Assembly (NCBI GenBank): GCA_023014335.1
Contig: JAECYW010000023.1
Span: 1,116,001 to 1,180,000, forward strand
Source of the DNA: Galerina marginata
Lineage: Eukaryota; Basidiomycota; Agaricomycetes; Agaricales; Galerinaceae
Direction: 5' to 3'
DNA: 64,000 nucleotides
The notes beneath the pieces were generated by a model. It was not told the origin of the DNA. It searched no databases and saw only the letters and a list, made by a program, of their open reading frames with translations. The number at the start of each line of letters is the position of its first letter. Positions within the stretch are counted from its first letter, which is position 1. The translations under genes were made by a program, and so were the position numbers. This document shows, in pieces, positions 35,701-50,046 of the stretch.

Positions 35701-36037
35701 GGTTGGTGGGGAGTTTACTATGAAGGGGTCGAGGTGTCGTTTGGGCACTCATGGGGCCGTTTTCAGACTTATCATCAGGGTCAAGACACACGCTTTCTGC
35801 CCGAGAGGCGTTCGAGTTGTGGTCGTCAGCGTCAAGATACACGCTTCCTGCCCGAGATGCGTTCGAGTTATGGTCTTCAGCGTCAAGATACACGCTTCCT
35901 GCCCGAGAAACGTTCAAGTTATGGTCGTCGTCTTGGTCGTCCATTGGGTCTTCCTGACGGTCAGCTTCCTGGCGTTCGTACATAGTGGTCTGTCGCAAGA
36001 GGAATTTGGAATGCCTCGCGCCCCTTCTCGAAACCAA
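32725..36037 (-). pseudogene. family A coiled-coil protein, copy 2 (left arm)
   Basis: The order is an acidic region with three 20-residue repeats around NASRAGSVYLDADDHNS, then DMNMVLGSNPWEESSVLGKR and NHFDPTGTFQKGLLATFRAE. A long coiled coil follows (EHEQRMQKLEHDYGVREKDL; QVEEAKERIAQELEEANAKV). After an acidic patch (SNDGESDNDDEAPLTLGALK) comes the conserved C-terminal block: SAWNTRVMEILLDAVLEGKR, TTWRNAQPKLLESGEVESL, LGPEGMSSDESD, SLNWRRSAEKEMDFIDKQRR. I know this C-terminal block from many unnamed mushroom proteins; function unknown. Lesions: a frame break after GFPAWDP, in-frame stops at 34236-34234 and 34164-34162, and a frame break after MSSDESDIAA. The right arm has the same lesions. 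Confidence 0.7.
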
Positions 36038-36268
36038 ATCAAAGTCCTCAGGCGGTTCTGTGACGTGACTTTTCTTTCCGTCACGATATTGGAATGCCTC
36101 GCGCCCACTTCGTCGCCCAAACTAGCCTTACATCCGACAAAGACCTTCATGTCTTCGCCACTCATTTTTTCCGATGCCAAATCGTTTATTAGGGAGCTTG
36201 TGCCCACTTGATCGCCCACCTCCATCGCCCACTCCCCCGACGCTCTGCCACTCATTCGTCAAGTCAAT

Positions 36269-37860
36269 ATGGGCAACGCTCGTCTTTATATTGCTCAAAG
36301 TCCAAGTGTAAGTCTTACACTCATCAGTTTCTCTTCAAGTCCCACTGATTCCGCCATCCAGACAAAGAACATCAATCTTCGAGGACGCTTATACCCTGCT
36401 CGGTTGCGCCCATCCGTCATGCATCCCCTTGATTTGATTTTCGTCTCAATTCCCAGTGTTTGGTTTTGTTTGTCAGAAACCTCGGTGGATCCGTTTTCAG
36501 TTTCTCTATCTTCCTCCATCACCTTCGAGCGCTTAGCGTGGCCCTCCGCCGTGCTGGTGCTCTACTATCTTACTATCGACTGCGCTTGAGTGCACCTACG
36601 GGTCGCATACGGTGCTTACGTCGTAATATCTCCTCTGGCCTAAGTGAACTAGCCTACAGCTTGGAGCACCTCACTGGTTGCATCGGTTGTTCAGAGCGGT
36701 TCATCGAAGCTTGGAGGACTTCTTCTTCCAATAATCTATCCCTCATTTCCGGATCCTCGACATGTCCGCGCTCTCTCTTCGTGTTTTCACTATACCCCGA
36801 CTCAAGAGCTTCCCCCTGTCCTTCTCGACACTTTAAACTACTTCCTACCCTGAGATAGGGATTCAAAGTAGACTATAACGCTGCGAGGTGTATGGCAGTC
36901 AGTAAGCCTATCGAATCGGCTGTGGAACAGACGTCTCATGTTTTTTCTTCATCCAGGTTCTACCGAACTCAACATTTTTTGAATAATGGACGAACGCTGG
37001 AGGCAGGGGCTAAGTCGGTTTGCACAGGTGGTAAGTATTATTAGGCCGAACTTCTCCATTTTGAAGAGATTCCTCATGTGTCTCGGTTTAGATGATCTCA
37101 GGCATGTCACCGCTATTTCGGGCGAAGTCAGACGGAGAGTCGGATGTTTATCTGGTTTGTGGCAGTTTTTCATATCTCGTGTCGACCGCCATTCTCACTT
37201 TAGAGCTAGGATTTGAATTTCAGTTCCGATGGTTCTTCCATTTTCCTCATCTTTGACTTCGGGTACTTGTCAGTAATTTTTGCTTTCTCTTTTGAAGGTG
37301 ATAGTCATGTCTAACTATACCTAGGTATCATATCAACTCAGAGTTATTGACGAAAACAACTCCTCGACTGTGGCAGAATGCACCAAGAAGTCGTCAAGAC
37401 CGGCATTAACATCAGAAGCCTGTCTGCGTGGACATGAAGTGAAATGAAAATTGGCGTCGATGACGACACTGTTGCCGTTGGAAATGTCGACGGAACTATC
37501 TGTGTTGCTACTTATGGTGTTTCTGAGGTCAAGCTTAGTGTTAAGTTGGATAAATTTGCTCGTGGTATGTAGGTTCATTCCCTCTAGACAACCCTCTCAC
37601 ATAACCATAACCAGCTCCTCTATAAACACGGGTATAGCCTCTTCTGCCTCTTCTTGACACTGCATCTTCACTTTCTGACAAGCAAATACGATGAAAGACA
37701 CATTCGGATTTTCTGGAGGGAAGCCCGTCATTTTTGGGATCATGCAGTGAGTGTCGCCTGCTTCAGCAAGAGGAAGGCACTCTGATTCGTCAGTTGGTAT
37801 AGGCCAGAGTCGCTGTTCCCAACAACCTCAACTCGCACGTTGCCCATCTCGACGTTCCTC
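36269..37860. other. unassigned part of the left arm
   Basis: Short open pieces occur on both strands, for example MKIGVDDDTVAVGNVDGTIC up to a stop near 37568 (+) with an in-frame TGA just before it, and MDERWRQGLSRFAQV at 36986 followed by a canonical donor. No reading gives a recognisable protein. It looks like decayed gene sequence and is repeated exactly in the right arm. Confidence 0.4.
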
Positions 37861-37862
37861 CG

Positions 37863-38955
37863 CGATTTCTTTAGAGGTTTCAACCCCAATATTGCGTTTC
37901 CTACGACAGAAACTTCGGCCTTAAATGCGTTTTTACCTCTCCCGAACCACCTCCAAGTTTGCGTGCGGCGGACCGTAAACGACTCCCAGCTCTGCCAGCG
38001 AGCTACGCGCTGGCCACGTCACCAGTGGAAGTGAGACCACAAGGGCCGTCTGACTCGACACTTCTTGTCGTACGTTCGCGAACTGGGATCGACAAAAGGC
38101 GCGACGAGTGGGTTTACGTTTTTGAGGACGTCTTGGACGAGCTCAGCCACCAGTTGAGCAGCGGGGACTGGTTGACGCTGGTCAAGAGGGCAAGCGGAAG
38201 CGCGACGTCAGACGACTTCAGCTTCTGAGGGCAAACCGGTGGTAGAAGCTGCTGCTAATGGAGATGAAGCGAAATCACTTCCTTCGACGCCGACGTTAAA
38301 CCACCCCCGAGATCTAGCCGTCCTGCTTTGGCGGGATCTTCTGGGCATCCTTTGTCAAGGTCACCAGCGAGCTGTCCCGGTGCCCTTAAATACCGCCGTC
38401 CTCAACATCCCTTTCTTCGTAGCTGGTCATCTCTACTGGTCTAGGCACAGAGATCACCATCTTGCCGGTCCTCTTTGTTGGAACCCCGCTCATCCATTCA
38501 ACTCTTCCATGATGACGCTCACAGTAGCGTTGGACCATTTTTACCGTCACAAGCGTGCTCCTTTTAGTATCGTTCGAGAACCGATCCAGAACAAATACCA
38601 TAGTCGAACTGTAGTACATCTTTTCCCTCGTCATTGTCGTAGTCAGAGATGATATATGAATACATTACAATCAGTGTACTCCGCCATGCATTGCTCAAGT
38701 GAATCATGGAAAATAAAAATAAAGATCACGTTAATATAGAGATTTAGAAAGGGAATTGGACTTGTAAATGCAATGGTACACAGAGCCAGCATGTGCTTTA
38801 TACACACAGTGTTGTCCAATTGTTAAAATAGAAAAGTATAACTAAATGTAATGAGAGCGACGAAAGGTAAGCCAGTTTATTGGCGAGGTGTAACACAAAG
38901 GCCGGGACGGTGATTGGTGAAGGAAGGGTGTCAGAAGGCGCAACTCAGCCGGCAA
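37863..38955. other. unassigned stretch between left arm and transposase
   Basis: A plus-strand frame includes DEWVYVFEDVLDELSHQLSS (about 38103) and ends at 38228; it could be a decayed exon. From 38650 the DNA is AT-rich and is probably the 3' flank of the transposase. Nothing further is supported. Confidence 0.4.
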
Positions 38956-41900
38956 TCATGATGCTGACATGATCGAAGGGCCTATGGTATCGTTCGTGTT
39001 CCCCATGTCTTCGGAGTCTTCACTTTCCGCACACCGATCTAGAAGTGGTGCTACCTGGGAAATGTGGGATAATCAGAAACGATTGGAAGGACTTTGGACA
39101 TGTGCAAGGCTTACCCTGGAGAGAGACACAACAAGAACAACTTGTTGCCCGCGGATATCTGAAGCAAGAGACGCAAAGTGACAATCTATGTCATGGACTT
39201 GGAATATTTCAAGGGTCCCAAGCTCTGAACTCCAGATGGATAATCCAAGCAAAGGATATTGATATCTAGTTTGTTTGTCCGAGAGTGTTGGCAGTTTCTT
39301 AAAACGGCGAACTGCGACTAGAGTCTGGATACTGTCACCATCTGGCGAATTTGGGATCCTGAAGATAGATTGGATAACCCCAGGAAATGATGAGGCCGCC
39401 ATTGATGAGCCTCTGATTAAGACACAGGAATTCCCAAAATGTGTCTGAGAAGTGCTGAATCGTAATCCACGGAGAATAACATGAGTCAAAAACTGTGCCT
39501 TCTGCGTTTGGATGTTTGGGATGTGACGGAGAAGTGCAGTTCTCAACTCTGTGGACAGCTGAGTAGCACAGTGAGGGTTCCATGCCCACTCTGTTCCAGC
39601 TTCTTGTTCATTGAAGGCTGAGGCAAAACCAGCTATATCTGATGTAAGTGTACTGCGGATGCGTGGGTCAACTAGCCGATTGAAGATAGGTTGGCAAGCA
39701 ACTATAACTTCTGGGCATTGGTTAGACTTGTAAACCAGGGCACGCAGGTTGGCAGAGCGAGTAAAACTTTCTGCAATTGTCTTTTCAAGTTGGCCTAAGA
39801 AGCATGTTATTATAACAGATAGAATAACCCAGAGAATGACGTACTAAATTTGAAGTTTGTTGGAATCCGTTCCAGCATGCCAATAATTCTCTCAAAAGGG
39901 AATGTCCACCAGGAATGTACAGGTCCAAATAACAAAAGATAATCATGCAAGTGTAGTGACATATGATGATTTGGCAGAAATTTATATTGCGGGAAGATCT
40001 GCTTGATACCCTGCATATAAGCTTTCATGTGTGATAGATATGCGGTTGCAATTGCAGGTGAGGAAGTGCGAGATGAAGCCAGAACTACAGCTGAAATGAG
40101 GCTGATGGTGATGTCCAATATTTCTTTACACTTTTGAGACCGAGAGCTATCAGAACTGGATAAACCCCAAAGCTTGACAAGGACCAGAGGAAGATGAGTG
40201 ACACCCAGTGTGCGCCACTGATCTGCCTTAAGCTTTCCATGGGATGCAGCACCAAGGTTTGGTGGAATAGGAGATATCCATGTCGGTGTTGTAATTACTG
40301 ATAAATCCGACCACAGTTGTTGAACTTCCTCCTCTGTTAAAACTTGCCGAAGTCGGGTAGAAGTATCTGCACCAGCATCACGTTGTTCCATTTGGTTGAA
40401 ACGCTAAAGATATCAATCTATTCAACTATCTGAAAAAACTCATTAAGATCAAGATGCTCACCCAAAGCAATAGCTTCTCAGCACAAGTCTTTTTTGACTG
40501 AATGGCCTTTCCTTCATCATCCATGAATATAGTGTCATCATCAACCTGGAGTTCTGAACAAGCAAAGGCAAGTGCTCTGTTATGCATTCGTGAGAACTTC
40601 TTTAAGACTTTCTCTGGTGAGGTTTGAATCTCTTCATTAAGGGGATTTTGGAGGAGCTTTTGAAGCTGCTTCACTGACTTCTGTTCATTGTCAGTGAAAC
40701 CATGGGGAGGTTCAGACATATCAGCAAGGATAACTGCATCCTCGCTTGTCTTTGATTGACCAATGCCAATAACATTACGAAAATGTTCCTTGATGAGGCC
40801 TAGGAAGAGATTATGCATAGCATCAACAACAACACATTGGACCATGTCAAAATATGGGAGCCTAGAAAGCTCGGAGTAGCGAATGCCAGACATGTCAAAT
40901 ACTGCCCGTCGTGATGCCTCATCTGGAGCCTCAGCAAATGCCTTGGATGATTCTCTACATTCAGCATCAGTCCGCTTTTTCCAATTTTCGTAGTCAGTAG
41001 CACCATAACCCTCCTTTGATTTTGTACAGTGGCAAACAGAACAAAAATGTTCATGTTTGAAGGAAGCAAAGCCTGCTATTTTCCGTGCACCAGGAAGGTC
41101 TGCAACAACAGCAATAACAGCACATTGGACCAGACGACCAGAGGGATATTTGCAGGTCTGTGAAAACCACACACCAGGTACCCAGAATTCAAGGAGGTCA
41201 TCAACAAGTGGAGTCAGATAATGGTTCAGTGTATTCAGTGGAGGTTCATTTGGGCCAGGCACTAATCCAGCAAGGAACATGTTCTCTGGTTTGTAGCGTT
41301 CTTCTGGAGGAAGATTTAGGCAGACCAGGGATATGATCCCAACAGAAGCCTTTTTTCCTCCTTGCTTGTTGGAATATGGGTTGAAGAAATCCACACAGAG
41401 GGTGAATACATAGTGCCCTTCATCACTGGTAGTTTTGCTAAAGAGCTTCCCATTGGGGCCTTTAAAGTTACGAAGAAATGAAGCGCCAAAGATATCGTCT
41501 GTTTCTTCGGCATCTCCTCTCTTCCAAGAATTGGCTGTGCGTTCTTCAAACCCAGGTCTTGAATGCATTGCAGCAAGCCAGTCTTTAAAATCAAAAGAAA
41601 CAAAGGTTTTAATAGGCACCTGAATTTCAAGATCCTGTACAATGCGGGGTCGTGTAAGGATAGTGCCACACACTGGGCCTTTTCGAAATCGCCGATAATT
41701 GCAGTACCGGGGGTATTCAGCTATAGGACAACCTTCCTTGAATGTTGGCTTGTATGTGTGATGGCAGTCAGGATTGGGGCAAACAGCATAAATTGTTGAT
41801 TTGCCATCAAGTTGAAATTGACTTGTTGCCCTATCAGGGTCAATAGGAAGATCATGCAAAAGTTTGGCTGATTGAGGGGTCATTTGAGACTGAGACCCAA

Positions 41901-42803
41901 TAATGGCAAGTTTAACAATGTAACCAATCATCTCAAGCACAAAACGGCAAGCGGAACGGTTGGCCTTGGAGACAATTTGCAGTGCTGCGACAGTAAATAT
42001 CATCGCTTGAATAATCGGGTTCACGCCTTCCAGAATGTTGCGGTGGTGATGGTCTGTGGCAGATAAGATTAGCAAATCAGTGGTATAGGAACTGGACTTT
42101 TGATATTACCAGTATTGTATTCCGGAAAATCTACATCAGGAGCAGTAGATTTCTTGCATTTACTTGCTGCTAATTGCCATGAACTTTGGGCATCCTTAAG
42201 CCTTTCGACAAGAATATCCAGACGCTCCATAATGCTCTCTTTCGAAGAATGTATTTCGACATAACTGGTCTTGATTCTCTGCAATTCTGACTTCATATTT
42301 CGTGCCATTTGCAGCTGTGCTTCCAAAGGAAACGGTTGATCAATACTAGTCGGACTACCAATGGTGTTCATCTTCGCGTCCGTTGAAGAAGAAAGTTCTC
42401 CAATTCGCTGTTCGATCGCCTTCAAGTCATCAAAATGCTTCTGCAAGGCAGCAGGATGTCGCTTCTTATGGTTGGTAGATGCTGACTGCCCTGGGTGCAC
42501 CTTCTCTGATGCACCTGAAGCGATATGTGCATCCAAATGTTCCGTATCTGATTGACGTGGTTGATTCATTGCCCAAAGTCTTCCTCCAGATTGCATCATG
42601 GGGCCTGAAGCCTTGTCTGCGAGTGACATTGAGGTGACGAAAGACTCAACCACTTCATCCGTCCTTTGGAGTTCCTGGACTCGTAAGGCTTTCCCGTGGC
42701 TTCGGTAGTCAGCCACTGCATGTTTGTCGTATGTTCTCTGGTCTACGTCCCTTCCACCAGCGATGGTACCGCACTTAAAGGAAGTACAGTGGCACTGAGG
42801 CAT
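38956..42803 (-). CDS. Tnp2-type (Transposase_21, CACTA/EnSpm-like) transposase, intact
   Basis: This is a cut-and-paste DNA transposase gene. Five exons (42803-42110, 42053-40462, 40403-39845, 39794-39115, 39054-38956) sum to 3,624 nt, so 1,207 aa without a stop. The N-terminus reads MPQCHCTSFKCGTIAGGRDV, then a coiled coil. A Cys/His cluster follows (CPNPDCHHTYKPTF, CPIAEYPRYC, CGTILTR). The catalytic Tnp2 region contains FGASFLRNFKGPNGKLF, TLCVDFFNPYSNKQ, LNTLNHYLTPLVDDLLEFW and PGVWFSQTCKYPSGRLVQC. It continues with FKHEHFCSVCHCTK and VVVDAMHNLFLGLIKEHFRN, then a distal block with SLHLHDYLLLFGPVHSWWTF. The order matches fungal Tnp2 proteins. Intactness suggests recent activity. The acidic C-terminus ends IMSAS. 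Terminal repeats could not be fixed. Confidence 0.85.
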
Positions 42804-42862
42804 TTGCTAAGATGTGTTGTGGCAATTGGACGCTGAAGCGGGCTTCCTTGAAATCGTTGAAA

Positions 42863-43017
42863 TGTAAAGGGCTATCCCGATACAAGTTCAGCCAAGACAA
42901 GACAGTGACCCGGGGCTAGGAACAGAACGGCAGGTGCAGAGAAACAAGCTGGAGGGAGCGAAAACGAGGATTGAGCAATTAGAATATTGTAAAGGATGAC
43001 CCCGATACAAATTCAGC
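42863..43017 (+). repeat. pair of 30-bp direct repeats upstream of the transposase
   Basis: TGTAAAGGGCTATCCCGATA plus CAAGTTCAGC at 42863-42892 recurs with about five changes at 42988-43017. Both lie within 215 bp upstream of the transposase start, so they could be promoter or transposase-binding sites. Confidence 0.6.
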
Positions 43018-45060
43018 ACGATTGCGAATACACAAGATCCTAGGTCAGTCGTCTTCATGTCTGACTTGTTTGTGTGTTGTTGTTGTTTGCCGCTTACGAA
43101 GCAAGGGATCAAACATCTGAATTTGGTGCTGAACAAATTCCTTTTTTATTTTTTGAAATTTTTATTAACATGCAACAAGTAAGCTCAGGACTAAGACGCA
43201 GGGTACCAGAGTTCGAGGATCGCGGGCTGAACAAATTCAGATGCACTTCTAAACTAATTTGTTGCAAGTGTTTTTGGGTTTTTAAACATATACAATGATC
43301 TCTGTAAAGCTTTCGAATGCCACCAGTTTGTGCGGTTCGTCCCGATAGAATTGAGGCCATCGATGGGTTTATCTGTTCCGATATGGCTGGAAGAAAAAGA
43401 GAGCAACGTCGCACCACTGTCAAGGATCTTCGTTAAGCCTGAACCTTTGACGACGTTTCTTATGACGGATTCCGCTTGCTTGTCCTGCAGGCATATTATT
43501 GAGTGACCAACAGTATGTCGACGGGAGAATACGAACCTTCTCAATGAAATCAACTTCCTTTACGACTCCTTGATCCAGTTGAAGGGTGGTGGATGACTAA
43601 AAAAAATGCCAGAATAAGATAATGCGGAGATACCAACCTATACTGACCATCAGGCAAATTGTTATAGATCTCATTGTCGATAGTTTTTTCTCTTGCCGAG
43701 GAAAGTTTGGCCAGGTCAAAACATTTCGCCATCTCGCCTAAGCATCCCTTTTGATCGTTCCTTTGAGATTAAGACGAGTCAGGCCAAGGGCCATGAGTGT
43801 GCTCTTAACGGCAACGTTGTTGTCCGAGAGGCCGTCGTAGAGCTTATGGTCGTTCTCGTCAATGATCATACTGAAGAAAAGTACGACGACCCCAAGAGCG
43901 TTGATAATGTTGCTGCGTATGTTGGGATCTTTCGATGTCTCCAGGACCTTGAAGCAAGCAGTGGTTCCGGTTGCAGACGCATCACATTAGGCAGGATGTC
44001 AGACTTGTCCACTCGCTTTTCATCCATTTGTCGTTTCCACTTTCGCTTAATCAATTCCAGGAATACAACCTGCTCGAAAGCCGCTTGGCCAATACGGAAA
44101 ATGAGCTGGCTTAGCACGAACATTTCGCCCAGGTCCTTCTCCCCGGATGCCTTGAGTGGCTTACATGGCATATCTATAGTAAACAATATCTTCGATTGAC
44201 TGAAACGGCGGCAGAGGGAGCTCAGTTTGCGTGGAGCGATTTACCGCAATAACGACGTCCACTGAGGTGCGGAGAGGGTCATGGCTGTCGTCGTCGTGTG
44301 TCGACCACGCAATACGAGCACCATTCGAATCGTACCCCCGTTCAGCCAACGAGTCAACTACTACATCAGGTGTTGTACGAGGAGGTGGAAGAGAAGTATG
44401 TGATGTCACTGGAGGAGGCGTTGGAGGACATAACGTCCACCCAGCGATCCATAGCCTCGGCGTCCTCGACTGCGACTGCGTCTGGGTCTAGTCCAATCGT
44501 CCTATAGCGATGAACACCTTCTCGCCACGGAAATACCCTTGGCAACAACAGTGGGTGGAAGGTGATGGGTTTGATCGAACTCGTTTGGAAAATCCTTATG
44601 GTCGTTTTTGCTTGTGCATATTTCTTGGACTTGCAACCAAAGCTGCGAGGGACAGCGGCCATTCCAGGGGGGTCTAATTCCATAAGCACGGCTTCGTGGT
44701 TCGACGTAACGTCTTGGCTCAATGCGACGTCGGTCTTCGCTGGGAAGATAAGAAGGGACTGAGCGGTGGGGCTAGGGGACGGAATTAGGATATACTTTTG
44801 GAGATTGAATATACGACGATGCTAACAGAAATGAAAGAAGTTAAGGGCGCCAACAAATTATCAAGAGACCGCCCAAGACTTGGAGTAGAAATGAGCAAAA
44901 AGACCAAAAACAAAAGACGAAAACAGCTTACGTTCACGGGCAAGACGGTCTATATAAAGCGCCAGAAGCATTGCAAAACGGAAAACAATCCGAGGTGGAA
45001 TTTGGCAGACACAACGGGGGCTCAGGGCAAGTCGGTGAATCAAGTGGTATCGTAGTCGAG
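43018..45060. pseudogene. degenerate region with a family B-like fragment
   Basis: Minus-strand pieces at 44722-44161 include EDAEAMDRWVDVMSS and FQSIEDIVYYRYAM; the latter resembles EDEFIEDLVYYRYGYSYDST of the family B gene at 46026-56038. Further minus ORFs (44186-43866, containing FVLSQLIFRIGQAAFEQVVF, and 43553-43254) lie beside it but cannot be joined into one frame. I read this as the remains of an older family B copy plus unassigned sequence. Confidence 0.4.
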
Positions 45061-45410
45061 CCAGTCCTCATGGCAATCCTGGACCATCGGCGGCGGCGTG
45101 TATTGTTCATGCGATAGTCCTCAGAGCGATCTGAAGGACCATGGGCGGCATCGTGGAGTTTTGAGGGCCGTGTTTATGCGATAGTCCTCAGAGCAATCTG
45201 TAGGACCATCGGCGGCGTCGTGGAGTGTAGAGGCCTTCTTCATGCGACAATCCTCAGAGCGATCTGTAGGACCGTCGCGAGTGGAGCTTCGAGTACCGTC
45301 GGCGTTGCGCAGAGCAGTGGGCGTCGTGGAGGACAGTGAGCCAGTGGTTTGGTGAGAGAGGACCTCAAGCGACAGTCCTCAGAGCAATCTGTAGGACCGT
45401 CGCTGTCTTC
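45061..45410 (+). repeat. GGTCCT..AGGACTGTC hairpin array, copy 2
   Basis: Five units such as GCGACAGTCCTCAGAGC followed by AATCTGTAGGACCGTCG, 60-80 bp apart, with TTGAGGGCCGTG-like words between. The orientation is opposite to the array at 32010-32490 and the same as that at 62718-63022. Located 620-960 bp upstream of the family B start. Confidence 0.8.
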
Positions 45411-46025
45411 GTGAGTTGAGTACTGGTGAGTGCCATCTAACTTGGGCGAAATAATTCCAAGGCCGCCAATGTTTGGCACGACCATCTCTTCATCACAAAT
45501 TACAAACAAACAAACGCGCCCCAAGTTTCAACTCTTAAGTCTCTAGCCACCAAGTCCAACCACCAACAACCCGCCTCAAAGTAAGTACCGTCGCCTGCCC
45601 TTTTTCTTTTACTGACGACTTTCTTCATTTCAGCCTCCTATAACTTCTCGCCGTCCGTCCGCCGTCCTTCCCATCTGGAGTGTTGCTGACAGCCACATCG
45701 CCCTCTCTTTTGTGTTGGTACACACTGAGATCGCGCTTCGCCAACGCCTGCCGCCCTCTCTTTCCCATCTGGAGTGTTGCCGACAGCCCCATCGCCCTCT
45801 CTTTTGTGTTAGAACACACTGAGATCGCGCTTCGCCAGCTGCCTGCCGCCCTCTCTTTTGTGTTTGTACACACTGAGATCGCGTTGGCCGTGTTTCAACC
45901 TTTGGAGACTTCCCTGCCGCCCTCTCTTTTGTGTTTGGACACACTGAGATCGCGTTTCAAGCATCGCCTGTTGGCCCAGCTCGATCTTCTACGCGCCGAA
46001 CTTTCTGCTACTGCTCCAGTCCACC
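45411..46025 (+). promoter_or_regulatory. promoter and leader of the family B gene
   Basis: A pyrimidine/CAA-rich stretch at 45490-45580 looks like a transcription start and leader. A canonical small intron (GTAAGT at 45581, CAG ending 45633) fits a leader intron. The leader then runs through the CTCAGTGTGTA array to the ATG at 46026. Confidence 0.4.
45685..45960 (-). repeat. CTCAGTGTGTA repeat array, copy 2
   Basis: Four units of CTCTCTTTTGTGTT followed by ACACACTGAGATCGCG, about 60-70 bp apart. Reversed, the core is CTCAGTGTGTACCAACACAA, matching the array at 31440-31680. Some units also share CTTCGCCA at their ends. Confidence 0.8.
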
Positions 46026-46241
46026 ATGTGTAAGTATACCACGATCATTTTGTTCAGTGACACCGTCTTATAACCTTTTTTCAGCCTTCTACGATGAAGC
46101 CAAGCCTCTGGAATACTATCACCTGTATTCCTGTCGCTCTGCTGATTTTTTTGTCGAGGATGATCGGTACACGTCCCCCACGACGGATGCCCTCAGGTTG
46201 CCCCTCCCTCCTCGCGACCCACTTGCCCAGGGAGGACTTAT

Positions 46242-46690
46242 CACTCCCCCACCTTTTCCATACGGATTCCATGGATCCACACAGATCCACATGGAATCCA
46301 TGGAATCCATACTGGTCCATGACCATTTTATTTTGGCAGAGAACACAGCCAAATTGGGAATTTTTTCCACGGATTTTCCATGGATTTTTCCATGGAATTG
46401 TTGAATTTTGTGGTTTCCATGGACTTTTTCGAAGGATTCCACGGACATTCCATGGACAATCCACAGAATAAATATAAATTTAATTTCCATTGATTTTCCA
46501 CACCCATGTCCACGGATTCCACGGAATGTCCACAGAATTTCCACAGAATAAATATTTAATTTCCATGCATTTTCCACAACAATGTCCACAGATTCCACGG
46601 AAAATCCATGGAAATTCCATGGAATAAATATAAATTTAAATTCCATGAATTTTCCACATGAATTCCATGGATTACTAATAATTTATCCAT
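46242..46690 (+). repeat. left terminal and subterminal repeats of the nested element
   Basis: The 35-bp terminal repeat (46242-46276) is followed by more than twenty words of the type ATTCCATGGA, TCCACGGA or CCATGGAATCCA, many of them self-complementary. Confidence 0.8.
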
Positions 46691-46742
46691 GGAATCCACG
46701 TGGAAATGTCCCCAATTAATTATTTAGTGGCCTTAAAAAAAA

Positions 46743-46817
46743 GTGCACACAGGGAGAATTGAACCCACAGCCTCGGGCCGAAAAGACGGTGCGCCAAACC
46801 GTTGAGCCACGGAGCCG
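46743..46817 (-). ncRNA. tRNA-like Pol III sequence (probably not a functional tRNA)
   Basis: On the minus strand it has an A-box-like TGGCTCAACGGTTTGG and a B-box-like GGTTCAATTC at tRNA spacing, and is followed by eight or more T residues, a Pol III stop. The acceptor and anticodon stems do not pair, so it looks like a tRNA-derived relic, as in the head of a SINE. It lies inside the left end of the nested element. Confidence 0.35.
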
Positions 46818-47004
46818 ATATATATGTTGGAAATTATAACTTACATATACGGATTTGGATCACGTGACGTTTCCCGCGCTACCTGCCAACAAACGTTGGC
46901 ATCCTTTCTTCCTCGTTCCCACCCATTCCAACCACCCATCGCCACCTCCACCGCCATCGACATCCATCCGCCCCATCTCCGCCCCATCCATTTCCGCTGC
47001 CGCC

Positions 47005-49987
<2,983 letters not shown>

Positions 49988-50046
49988 TTTTTTGTTGTCA
50001 TGTTCTATCTCTTTGCTCTCAGCTTGATATTTTTAAAATTTGTTGT

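Larger units (their letters stand above)
32189..37862. repeat. left arm of a 5,674-bp inverted repeat
   Basis: Position n here pairs with 95213 minus n in the right arm (57351-63024), with no length change across 5.67 kb. Matching breaks sharply at both ends (32188/63025 and 37863/57350). The only difference I found is C at 32287 against a base implying T in the other arm. Spacer between arms is 19.5 kb. Confidence 0.93.

Noticed and set aside
36460..36858. 132-codon plus ORF in the left arm (and its mirror at 58355-58753)
   Set aside because: Its composition is Ser/Leu/Arg-rich without any motif. The opposite strand reads a more protein-like helix (RGHVEDPEMRDRLLEEEVLQ).
32189..37862. Idea that the 5.67-kb arm is itself a transposon or Helitron
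   Set aside because: The arm has no terminal inverted repeats, no TC..CTRR ends and no target duplication at 32188/37863 or 57350/63025.
46743..46817. A functional tRNA gene
   Set aside because: Acceptor and anticodon stems do not pair and no sensible anticodon loop can be placed.
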